DNA of 64,000 bases from Lineus longissimus. Lineage: Eukaryota > Nemertea > Pilidiophora > Heteronemertea > Lineidae. Shown in pieces: positions 23,778 through 35,600 of the stretch; position 1 is the stretch's first letter, and the number at the start of each line of letters is the position of its first letter. The notes beneath the pieces were generated by a model. That model ran no database searches and was not told the DNA's origin. It saw nothing but the letters and a program-made list of their open reading frames with translations. The translations under genes and the position numbers were made by a program. Location: contig NC_088320.1 in assembly GCF_910592395.1 (NCBI RefSeq), positions 1-64,000 of the forward strand. Reading direction: 5' to 3'.

Positions 23778-26760
23778 TTCGGGATCGATCAAAAGATAAC
23801 GGCACAACCGCTTCCCTTGGCAGGATCGTGTCAGGTGGCCGGGCACGGCTGTTGTCCTGAAAGTCAAAGTCACGGCAGATATTTAAAGACGTCAAGACAA
23901 TTTCTAAACAAGCTGTGCTGCATAGTATGGTATAGTGGATGCGCTTTCAAATTACGGGAAATGGCGGCCAACCAATTGAAGGGCTCAGTCGATCACTCGA
24001 ATATCTGGCATCCAATAAAATGGTCCCAAGGGATCAATCCAAAATGAACGGTTCTAATGGTACCATTTTGCTTCCCTGGGCAAGGTCATGTCAGCCTTCT
24101 CCTTCAAGCACCAACAGCTACACAGGCAGAAATTTCTATAAAGAATCTGTAAAGCTATATAGAAATGGTAAACACAAAATCTATATAGGATCTATATATA
24201 TATTTTTGCCTGTGTATGCTCACTGTGATGAGAGCTAAATTCACCTCTATCTACTCACCAAGTCTTTGTCGTGTTCAAACTGGGATCATGTTCAAACCTC
24301 TGTATAGTGGGGTCTGCGTCACGCTGGGCTCTCTGCGGTGTTCTTGGCTCTGGTTCGCACTGGTCTCCCGGATGCTCTTCCTGAAAAGAATCTTCACGAT
24401 TTAAATCGCTCATAATTTTTAAAATTGGGTTCAAAAATAATGAAATGAAGTTACCCTAAATGCGGCACACATCTTGCTCGCGTCCGAATCCATCCCCAGA
24501 CGTCTGTCACGCCACGATCGTGCATCTTCAGCCCTCCTCAAGCATGCCCCATCGCACCGACCCTCTTCCTTCCATTGGGAGGTGGTCTTTCCATCGATGC
24601 TGTAAATGGAAACGGATTCAGTGGGAAAAGATCTTACAGTGGATGTATTGAATAAATCAGAAATATTAAGGTAGCAGGAAGGGGTGGGCGTTGGTGGTTT
24701 CTGAGTGTGAGGGGGTACTGTACTGTAGTGGCGTCTGCTAACTGTGCTTTGAGAGACTAGGCAAGTCTCAAACAGTGCGGGAAATGTAACGATCTAACTG
24801 GAGTAGGATCTCGTATAATCTTTCAAATTTTTTTCTGGATGTTTCAATCATCTCAGGGGAGAATCGGTCAAAGAGCTAAAATTGCGCAAACATCAATGAC
24901 TTAACAAAATGTGAATCTCACCTGTTTGTTGTAATATCATCTACTTCAGTGCCTGATCTTCTACGACTGCCGCCGGAGAGCATAGAGGGTTAACCCATCA
25001 AGTTAAGTGCGAGCCGTCTGATTAACGGCAAAGGCGAGTCCGGAGCCCGTCCCGGACTCCATCCCGCACCATGTCGTCAACTTTCTTAAGCCCTTCAACA
25101 GCGTAAGAGAGGGAAGGCCTATTTAATATAAAAACCTCTCTTTTTCGCGTTGAAATGGCAAAATGAACGAAGACGACACGCCCTCATGCTGAACCCCCTC
25201 AGTCGTAGAACCGAACGACAGGGTCCCCTAGGGGCGCCCGACAAGAGACACAAAGCGTACCGTGCTTTGGACTCCGCCACGTCGTCGGCCGGCTGCTTGG
25301 CACACGCCTTACATACGGAGTCCGCGGAATGGACCTTCTGTAAATGGAATTGGAGAGTCAACATCACAACTAATGCAAAAGACACAGAAAACGCAAAAAA
25401 ATACAGGACATAGATCAACCAAACACACACACACGCGCACACCCGCACCCATACTCATCCCCTCGACAACCTCCCACATCCCACGCCCCCCAAACCCTCT
25501 CCCCCAGCTGATCACACATACATATCACTCTATACATACCCTTCACCTCGCGATAGACATCATTCATGGTCGGTTGCATTGGAGAACTTGGCTTGGGGCA
25601 TCTGCAATGATAAAAGTGATAGTAACGGTAACACGAGCTCTAGAAACTTGTTCCGAGTGAAAGGCCCAGAAGCTTAGGGTGCGATTTTTGAGGTGTTCTT
25701 GACGAATTCGAACAAAATCATAAAAGAATTCGTCACAAAAACAAAGAATTCCTCGTCGTCATTCGGGAGTGTTGCGGAACCTCACTTATGAGAGCCAAAA
25801 CCAACCGAAACTGTCTAAACCTCACGAACAAAAGGACACGTGGAGTTCGGCCACGAAGTCTTTTCTGCAGACAAATGAAGTAAATATTTTGAATTGAAGG
25901 GGGGGATAAATCTTTGGAGTAAGACGAAATTCAAAAACTGCTTGGCATACTGAAATGAAGCAGGAGTTCGCATGTGGCGAGGACTGGACAGGAATGATTC
26001 AGTGCGCAGCCGTCATTGGCTTCTTGGTTGTTGAGGAAAACGGCAAATTTCTTGGAAATCGGAATTCGGAATTGGATGTGTGCTCATTTACAGAAGTGGA
26101 GGTTGGGATATGCCAGAGTTATGCCCAAGACCGAATTTGTCTTACCATTGCGTGGTGTGGCCTGTGCTTAGAAAATGTGGCGTGGCCTGTGCTCGTCGCG
26201 TCCGATCTTGAAGCTCCACGAGTCTTGAATGCGCAGTTTATATTGGGAGCATTGGTAACATCAGTTGAACGACTTACGTCATGTCATTAAATAATAGAAT
26301 CGTTCTGGTGCTTTCATGCCGTGCTCGTCATGGTCACTGCATTTGTTGTGCCAGCCTTATACGAGTGGATCATAGCATAATTTGTATATTTTGTACTGCT
26401 GATCTGGTCATAGTCAGGTTGGCACCAAGCTTTAGTAGGTTTCATGTGGTAAGGAAGCATGACATGTGGATGTTATAATACACTATCTACAGCCGATTCT
26501 GTCAACTACGGTGAACAAAAGTCAAAAGGATGATCTTGATTTAAAAGTAATTCAGTCGTGGACATCCGCTATTTCTGAAGAGGCTCGACAGATCCGAAAG
26601 GAACAATGACTGGGAAAGGACATCGACATTTTTTTTTCGGGGCGGGACGACTACGGTAATTAAGTCGGGGGGACAAAAACGAAACAAAAAAAATTTGAAA
26701 AAAAAATCTGTTTCATTTTCATTCGTCCCCCTGCGGTGGCTGGGAAAGGACATCGAAAAA
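23778..26760. other. No gene recognised; old repeats and a GC-rich patch
   Basis: Two more copies of the dispersed GATC...GGTCATGTCAGC motif lie at about 23784-23850 and 24030-24097. A GC-rich stretch at about 25020-25330 is open on both strands (25119-25448 -, 25150-25413 +), but I recognise no domain in either translation. CA/CCCA-rich simple sequence follows at about 25424-25505. A 111-codon frame at 25955-26290 (+) is also unrecognised. From about 26540 the DNA becomes an imperfect precursor of the G-rich array that follows. Confidence 0.45.
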
Positions 26761-27065
26761 AAAAAAAATCTCGGCGGGACGACTTATTATCTCGGGGGGA
26801 CGAGTTAGTAAGTCGGGGGGACGAGTTAGTAAGTCGGGGGACGACTTAGTAAGTCGGGGGGACGACTTATTATCTCGGGGGGGACGACTTATTAAGCCGG
26901 GGGGACGACTTATTATGTCGGGGGGACGACTTATTATCTCGGGGGAGGGGGACGACTTAGTAAGTCGGGGGGACGACTTATTATCTCGGGGGGACGACTT
27001 AGTAAGTCGGGGGGGACGACTTAGTAAGTCGGGGGGACGACTTATTATCTCGGGGGGACGACTTA
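26761..27065. repeat. G-rich 20-21 bp tandem array with hairpin units
   Basis: About 15 units of the type GACGACTTAGTAAGTCGGGGG, alternating with GACGACTTATTATCTCGGGGG. Nearly every unit ends in a run of five or six G, and the GACTTAGTAAGTC core is a near-perfect palindrome. Frames are open on both strands only because of the short period. Confidence 0.9.
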
Positions 27066-27076
27066 TGAAAGCGAGG

Positions 27077-27496
27077 GCGAGGCCTGGCTGTGACTGTCTC
27101 ATCTCTCTCGCCATATCAATAACTAGGCAGTGCGGCGAAGACTGATTTGGCCTGGCTGTGACTGTCTCATCACTCTCATCATGTTGTCAACACGGTGGAG
27201 CAGCCAGGACTGATTCGGCCTGGCTGTGACTTCCTCATCTCTCTCAACATGTTGACAACTTAATAATAATATTGCCCTACTGCCTTTTTCATGAATCAAT
27301 TTTGAGCATTATGTTTACAACGTAGTTGACAATAATTATAGTGAGAGAGATGAGACAGTCACAGCCAGGCCAAATCAGTCTTGGCTGCTCTGCCAAGTTG
27401 TCAACTAAACATGGTGAGAGAGATGAGGAAGTCACAGCCAGGCCGAATCAGTCCTGGCTGCTCCACCGTGTTGACAACATGATGAGAGAGATGAGA
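27077..27496. mobile_element. Fold-back (long inverted repeat) element
   Basis: The motif GGCCTGGCTGTGACTGTCTC occurs in direct orientation near 27089, 27149 and 27218 (the last with TTCCTC). Its reverse complement occurs near 27350, 27428 and 27488. The arms, including the intervening TTGTCAACACGGTGGAGCAG segment, match over about 90 bp and surround an AT-rich centre at about 27255-27335. This is the structure of a fold-back or MITE-type element able to form a long stem. The 70-bp minisatellite begins immediately at its right end. Confidence 0.75.
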
Positions 27497-30400
27497 CAGA
27501 TGTACTGGATAAGGAGCTAGCTATTTAACGTGTCTCAAAGACAATAGATTGCTCTCTTCAAAGGATGAGATGCACTGGATGTATAGCTCCCTATTCATGT
27601 TGTCTCAAAGACAATAGGTTGCTCTCTTCAAAGGATGAGATGTACCGGATGAGGAGCTAGCTATTCAAGGTGTATCAAAGAGAGTAGGTTCCTCTCTTCA
27701 AAGGGTGAGATGTACTGGATCAGGAGCTTGCTATTCAAAGTGTCACAAAGACAGTAAGTTGCTCTCTTCAAAGGGTGAGATGTACTGGATGAGAAGCTTG
27801 CTATTCAAGGTGTATCAAAGACAGTAGGTTGCTCTCTTCAAAGGATGAGATGTACTGGATGAGGAGCTTGCTATTCAAGGTGTATCAAAGACAGTAGGTT
27901 GCTCTCTTCAAAGGATGAGATGTACTGGATGAGGAGCTTGCTATTCAAGGTGTATCAAAGACAGTAGGTTGCTCTCTTCAAAGGATGAGATGTACCGGAT
28001 GAGGAGCTAGCTATTCAAGGTGTATCAAAGACAATAGATTGCTCTCTTCAAAGGATGAGATGAACCGGATGAGGAGCTAGCTATTCAAGGTGTATCAAAG
28101 ACAGTAGGTTGCTCTCTTCAAAGGATGAGATGTACTGGATGAGGAGCTAGCTATTCAAGATGTCTCAAAGACAGTAGGTTGCTCTCTTCAAAGGATGAGA
28201 TGTACCGGATGAGGAGCTAGCTATTCAAGGTGTATCAAAGACAATAGGTTGTTCTCTTCAAAGGATGAGATGTATTGGATGAGGAGCTAGCTATTTAAGG
28301 TGTATCAAAGACAGTAGGATGCTCTCTTCAAAGGATGAGATGTACCGGATGAGGAGCTAGCTATTCAAGGTGTATCAAAGACAGTAGGTTGTTCTCTTCA
28401 AAGGATGAGATGTATTGGATGAGGAGCTAGCTATTTAAGGTGTATCAAAGACAGTAGGTTGCTCTCTTCAAAGGATGAGATGTACTGGATGAGGAGCTAG
28501 CTATTCAAGGTGTATCAAAGACAGTAGGATGCTCTCTTCAAAGGATGAGATGTACCGGATGAGGAGCTAGCTATTCAAGGTGTATCAAAGACAATAGAAT
28601 GCTCTCTTCAAAGGATGAGATGTACCGGATGAGGAGCTAGCTATTCAAGGTGTATCAAAGACAGTAGGTTGCTCTCTTCAAAGGGTGGGATGTACCGGAT
28701 GAGGAGCTAGCTACTCAAGGTGTATCAAAGACAGTAGGTTGCTCTCTTCAAAGGATGAGATGTACCGGATGAGGAGCTAGCTATTCAAGGTGCATCAAAG
28801 ACAGTAGGTTGCTCTCTTCAAAGGGTGGGATGTACTGGATCAGGACCATGCTATTCAAGATGTCTCAAAGACAATAGGTTGTTCTCTTCAAAGGGTGAGA
28901 TGTACTGGATGAGGAGCTTGCTATTCAAGGTGTATCAAAGACAGTAGGTTGCTCTCTTCAAAGGATGAGATGTACTGGATGAGGAGCTAGCTATTCAAGG
29001 TGTATCAAAGACAGTAGGTTGCTCTCTTCAAAGGATGAGATGTACTGGATGAGGAGCTAGCTATTCAAGGTGTATCAAAGACAGTAGGATGTTCTCTTCA
29101 AAGGGTGAGATGTACTGGATGAGGAGCTAGCTATTCAAGGTGTCTCAAAGACAGTAGGTTGTTCTCTTCGAAGGGTGAGACGTACTGGATGAGGAGCTAG
29201 CTATTCAAGGTGTCTCAAAGACAGTAGGTTGTTCTCTTCAAAGGATGAGATGCACTGGATGAGGAGCTAGCTATTCAAGGTGTCTCAAAGACAGTAGGTT
29301 GTTCTCTTCAAAGGGTGAGATGTACTGGATGAGGAGCTAGCTATTCAAGGTGTCTCAAAGACAGTAGGATGTTCTCTTCAAAAGGTGAGATGTACTGGAT
29401 GAGGAGCTAGCTATTCAAGGTGTATCAAAGACAATAGGTTGTTCTCTTCAAAGGGTGAGATGTACTGGATAAGGAGCTAGCTATTCAAGGTGTATCAAAG
29501 ACAGTAGGATGTTCTCTTCAAAGGGTGAGATGTACTGGATAAGGAGCTAGCTATTCAAGGTGTATCAAAGACAGTAGGATGTTCTCTTCAAAGGATGAGA
29601 TGTACTGGATGAGGAGCTAGCTATTCAAGGTGTCTCAAAGACAGTAGGATGTTCTCTTCAAAGGGTGAGATGTACTGGATGAGGAGCTAGCTATTCAAGG
29701 TGTATCAAAGACAGTAGGATGTTCTCTTCAAAGGGTGAGATGTACTGGATGAAGAGCTAGCTATTCAAGGTGTCTCAAAGACAGTAGGTTGTTCTCTTCA
29801 AAGGATGAGATGTACTGGATGAGGAGCTAGCTATTCAAGGTGTATCAAAGACAGTAGGATGTTCTCTTCAAAGGGTGAGATGTACTGGATGAGGAGCAAG
29901 CTATTCAAGGTGTATCAAAGACAGTAGGTTGTTCTCTTCAAAGGGTGAGATGTACTGGATGAGAAGCTAGCTATTCAAGGTGTATCAAAGACAGTAGGTT
30001 GCTCTCTTCAAAGGGTGAGATGTACTGGATGAGGAGCTAGCTATTCAAGGTGTATCAAAGACAATAGGTTGTTCTCTTCAAAGGATGAGATGTACCGGAT
30101 GAGGAGCTAGCTATTCAAGGTGTATCAAAGACAGTAGGATGTTCTCTTCAAAAGGTGAGATGTACTGGATGAGGAGCTAGCTATTCAAGGTGTATCAAAG
30201 ACAGTAGGATGTTCTCTTCAAAGGGTGAGATGTACTGGATGAGGAGCAAGCTATTCAAGGTGTATCAAAGACAGTAGGTTGTTCTCTTCAAAGGATGACA
30301 TGTACTGGATGAGGAGCTTGCTATTCAAGGTGTATCAAAGACAGTAGGTTGTTCTCTTCAAAGAGTGAGATGTACTGGATAAGGAGCTAGCTATTCAAGG

Positions 30401-31800
30401 TGTATCAAAGACAGTAGGTTGTTCTCTTCAAAGGGTGAGATGTACTGGATGAGAAGCTAGCTATTCAAGGTGTATCAAAGACAGTAGGTTGTTCTCTTCA
30501 AAGGGTGAGATGTACTGGATGAGGAGCTAGCTATTCAAGGTGTATCAAAGACAGTAGGTTGCTCTATTCAAAGGATGAGATGTACTGGATGAGGAGCTTG
30601 CTATTCAAGGTGTATCAAAGACAATAGGTTGTTCTCTTCAAAGGATGAGATGTACTGGATAAGGAGCTAGCTATTCAAGGTGTATCAAAGACAATAGGTT
30701 GTTCTCTTCAAAGGGTGAGATGTACTGGATGAGGAGCTAGCTATTCAAGGTGTATCAAAGACAGTTAGGTTGCTCTCTTCAAAGGATGAGATGTACCGGA
30801 TGAGGAGCTAGCTATTCAAGGTGTATCAAAGACAATAGGTTGTTCTCTTCAAAGGGTGAGATGTACTGGATGAGGAGCTAGCTATTCAAGGTGTATCAAA
30901 GACAATAGGTTGTTCTCTTCAAAGGATGAGATGTACCGGATGAGGAGCTAGCTATTCAAGGTGTATCAAAGACAGTAGGATGTTCTCTTCAAAAGGTGAG
31001 ATGTACTGGATGAGGAGCTAGCTATTCAAGGTGTATCAAAGACAGTAGGATGTTCTCTTCAAAGGGTGAGATGTACTGGATGAGGAGCAAGCTATTCAAG
31101 GTGTATCAAAGACAGTAGGTTGTTCTCTTCAAAGGATGACATGTACTGGATGAGGAGCTTGCTATTCAAGGTGTATCAAAGACAGTAGGTTGTTCTCTTC
31201 AAAGGGTGAGATGTACTGGATAAGGAGCTAGCTATTCAAGGTGTATCAAAGACAGTAGGTTGTTCTCTTCAAAGGGTGAGATGTACTGGATGAGAAGCTA
31301 GCTATTCAAGGTGTATCAAAGACAGTAGGTTGTTCTCTTCAAAGGGTGAGATGTACTGGATGAGGAGCTAGCTATTCAAGGTGTATCAAAGACAGTAGGT
31401 TGCTCTATTCAAAGGATGAGATGTACTGGATGAGGAGCTTGCTATTCAAGGTGTATCAAAGACAATAGGTTGTTCTCTTCAAAGGATGAGATGTACTGGA
31501 TAAGGAGCTAGCTATTCAAGGTGTATCAAAGACAATAGGTTGTTCTCTTCAAAGGGTGAGATGTACTGGATGAGGAGCTAGCTATTCAAGGTGTATCAAA
31601 GACAGTTAGGTTGCTCTCTTCAAAGGATGAGATGTACCGGATGAGGAGCTAGCTATTCAAGGTGTATCAAAGACAATAAGTTGTTCTCTTCAAAGGGTGA
31701 GATGTACTGGATGAGGAGCTAGCTATTCAAGGTGTCTCAAAGACAATAGGTTGTTCTCTTCAAAGGGTGAGATGTACTGGATGAGGAGCTAGCTATTCAA
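27497..31800. repeat. 70-bp minisatellite array (about 61 units)
   Basis: The unit runs CTAGCTATTCAAGGTGTATC ... CTCTTCAAAGG ... GATGTACTGGATGAGGAG, 70 bp, with point variants such as CTAG/CTTG/CAAG and AGGTT/AGGAT. A twelve-unit block of about 840 bp is duplicated (about 30060-30900 and 30900-31740). It is tagged by the same one-base insertion (CAGTTAGGTTGC) near 30771 and 31611. All frames contain stops. Confidence 0.95.
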
Positions 31801-32636
31801 GTATATAACGTGTTTGAGCAAGTACGGCAAACTGATGATCGTTCTTACATCAGCCATGGTATGTGCATCGGCTAAATTCGAATATGTTTATCATCAGTAC
31901 TGTATAGAAAGGTGGACTGTCTATTTTTACTTGTTTTGAGACGCAAGGTGAAGAAGCATTCTTGGTGATTACTCACTTACTATCATATTCCAATTACAAC
32001 GCGTCATAACAGTAACGATATAGAATTTGTGAATATTTTTGTGATTTATTACAACCTTGTAAACAAATACTAACACTATATACATGTACCAGAGACAGGA
32101 ATGCTCTATGTAAGAGTGACAACTCTTATTGTAACGTTACAAAGGCAGCAGAAAAAAAGGCACGCGAAACGTACGGCACAATACCTGCATGCAGCTCGGG
32201 TTCAACATTTAGCAAAAACGTTAAAGGAAACATGCATAATTACATATTCACTGTCATCACAGTTAGGTTATCACAGGTCCGCTTTGACAGTGCTCTAGTA
32301 GAGCAATAAAGGAAAACTAATCTCAATTTTCAAGCCTTCTTTGACATCTAACTTCCCGTTAAGGATAATTAGAAGGATGGAAAACTGTTCTACCCTCTCA
32401 TTAATGTTGGCCGGGACGTACGTGATGTTGGCTAAACCGTTCATTAGAGAAGGCTCTCAGTTCATCGGGCCAGTTGGGCTAATATTTCATGAGAAGAGAC
32501 ATGTTCCTACCTCAATGTGTTGCTCTTTCCTAGCAGAACAACAATCCGACAAAGGATCTACTGTATTTAGGCTGCCTTCATGCTCAATTAAAGCTAAAAT
32601 CATAACCAACGGTAAAATCGGACTCTTTCCTCAACT
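31801..32636. other. Unique DNA; probable 3' region of the SPMIP4-like gene
   Basis: No gene is recognised on +. On the minus strand this lies downstream of the SPMIP4-like stop codon. An AATAAA poly(A) signal is present at 32050-32045 on the minus strand, about 590 bases past the stop, and would be a plausible 3' end. Confidence 0.4.
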
Positions 32637-35600
32637 CTAAGTACAATGACCACGCAACTGTTGGGCATTAAGATGACCAAAGCTATCAAACACGTGTTGT
32701 CGCCCATCAATGATATTTTCTCTCAAATCTACGTTGGTTTCGGGGAAAACGTGGTGCAGTTTTTTATGTGCGTCTGACTTTGTGAAGCTATTTTGAATTT
32801 GTAAGAGACTGGTTTGAGGCCTTGGTGTGTTTGAATCACCTTTCCACTGGAATCGGGCATCGTTCTTATAGTCAATGTTATAGTGGGGGAACTGGGCCTG
32901 GTAAGCTGTGTTGAACTGTTCCGAGGCGCCGTCCAACACTTTCCCAGGAAAGAAGGTGGTCGAGTTGGAAGCAAACTGGTCTCGGTCATCATCGTATGTG
33001 CCTCGCCGCTTTGTAGCCACTCCAAACGTAATTGTTTTCTTCCCCTCGTGGTTACTCTTTGATGAAGCAAAGCTAAAGGCATTCTTCTTGACGTCTTCCA
33101 TGTAACCCTGGCCTTGGTCTCCTCTTGGTTGAACAAGGCTTGAATTGCGCCAGTCATATTGCGCCTCTGTGCTTTGATACTGCGTGTCCGCAACATTAAC
33201 ACCCGGGTTTGGTACACTGAGCCCCATGGGGGCGCTCCTGATTCTTATTGGCTCGGCACCAGCTCCGGTAGCCACCGTCAAGTTATCAGCAAACTGGACC
33301 GTCTTGCCTCCTCGTCTCTGGGCTGCATAGGGGCGGACATTGCCGAGGTTCTGGTTTGCTTGTGACATCACCATAAGGGACTCCTGCCTAGCTTCTGGGT
33401 CGATCTCATCCTCTTGCAGATACTTGGGGTGATTATAATTCCGTCCGTGTTCACTCTCCGTGTTGATGAGGTTCTTCTCCACCACATTGACCCTGGCAGT
33501 CCGCGGCGACTGGTGTAACTGTTTCCTTTGCTCGGCCTCTTGCCTATAATGTGGCTCCAACACCTCCGTGGGAGACAGCTTACCAGAGACGTACAAGCCA
33601 TTACGACTCGACTGAATATATTTACTACTTGCCAAAGCGGCATCCATCCCCGAGTTCAATCTTGTCGGATAATTGATGGCATCTACATGTGAGTTCATAG
33701 TATTCATAATCTCCGGGCCACTCCTCTCGAGTTCAGTCATACTATTGGTGAGCCTCTCTGGTAGGTAGCTGGTCTTATATAGACCCGCCCTCTCCTCATT
33801 GTATTTCCCCTCATGCTCATAGAATACCTTAGGCTTCTCCTTCTCATGAACGATCTTATACTTATGATTTAGAGTCTCAATATCATGGTTAGGAGTGGCC
33901 GCTTCGAGAAGCTTCCAGCGATTCCCTGCCTCGACCTGTTGGAATCGCTCCTTCTGCGCATCCTTCATCTCCTCCAAGTAGCTCTTGTCTTTCCCTCCGG
34001 GTGGCCCGACCTGTTTCATAGGATTTTCATCCGGTTCTCCGGCCCTCGCCTTCGTCTCTGCTAGCGCCTGTAGCCCAGTGTCGCTGTGGAAAGCTTCTCC
34101 CATTGCCCGCCATCGCTCGTGTTCGTGCTTACTACCCGGACTGTCAGCACCTTCAGGAAGACTGACGTAGTCACGACCATTCAAGAGGCGGTGTTCTTCT
34201 AACTCACGATGGGTCATTTTCCTGCAAGAGAAATGTTAGTTGGGTTGAAAGAATCAGTGTTACATCGTGACAAGATGCCAGTGTGGGTGATGGTAACAGT
34301 AGAAGAGTTGAGAAACAGTCATGCCAGAGTATGCCAAGTGCGTATTTTAATGCATTGACTTCCTGACAAAAGCCTCGCTTCTGACAGAAGCATGGTCAGA
34401 ACCTTCTGTTGACATAAACTGTTGGCAATCCACGTGGGATGAAATGCTCATGATGGACGAACTGTCCAAACAAAGTCAAGTTATCATCGGAAAGTGATCG
34501 GATATTGGAGTGGTCCTGATCATTGTCCTCACCTGGGTGTGGCCTGCTGGTTTTGCTCGTGGATGACCTGGGATGGCGGAGGAGGAACTAACTGCCTCGC
34601 TATCCTCCCTTCGATGGGTTGGGGAGGGTCATAGGTGCGGAGCGAACGCGGGTACTGCAAGGGAAACAAGGCTCAGTTGGAAGAGGTCAGAAACATCTAT
34701 TCATCACAAGCAGAATCATGTCAGTATCGGTTGTTATTCAGAGGACGCTTTTCCTTCAATAGTTATTGGCCCGTGGCATTTGATTGTACATGATCAGAGT
34801 CTTGCAGTTCAAATGATACAACTTAGATTAGGAATGATTGGTCGTGACATCAGCGCTTACCAAGTTGTCATCAATCTCGCCCGTCTGGTTCAGTTTCAGT
34901 ACTTTCTCATCAAAGTTATCTAGTGATAAAGCATTACTAGGGCCGAGGCCGGTATGATTTAGATCATAGGTCGTCTGCCATTGGCCACGCTCGATGTTCC
35001 TTAATGTGTTGGCGGTTTTTGGTGCAATCTGGAGAGAACAAGACACTGAGTTAAACATATCAAAAGAGATAAAAAGATCGATGCGACATTCCTCGATGCG
35101 CCATTTTGGAATGTCGCAGTTCCTTTACTTGCACGATATGGGCTCATGATCGCGAAAATATTCTGGTTCCAGAGTGTGTAGTTCATCATTTTAAACCACA
35201 CGACAAGATGTGATTATGCGACCCTGCGATCTAACCCAAGCTAGAAGCAAAGAATCCATTGTTGGTATATGCTAGGCATAATTATCCAATGCACTTTTAA
35301 CTTAAAGGTGTTGACACTCGATTTTAGTCATACCTCGTGTTACCTGCCTTCAGACATCTCTCTACCTTACCTGTTGGCTGGGCGGCCTCTTCTCTAAATT
35401 GGGCACCAGTGTCTTGGGTGGAGATGGGTAGTATTGTTGCTGTCCACCATGGGTCTTGACCTTCTGGTCGAACCCCTGGTCCCCGGGCCAACTCAGGCCT
35501 TTCTTCAAAGACTCGGGGACCAGTCTAACGATTTCCTTTCGCATTCCACTCCCTGGTAAAAAAGAAGGCATCAGTATAATGCCAGCTAAGTGGTTCTGCA

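Noticed and set aside
25119-25448. GC-rich open frames on both strands, possible retroelement gag fragment
   Set aside because: Cys residues and GC content were suggestive, but no conserved motif could be named, so no call was made.
27497-31800. CRISPR-like array
   Set aside because: Units are contiguous tandem copies without unique spacers, in a eukaryotic subtelomere.
32729-33217. 162-codon minus frame overlapping the SPMIP4-like last exon
   Set aside because: It is an alternate-frame shadow of exon 10, which carries the conserved family motifs.
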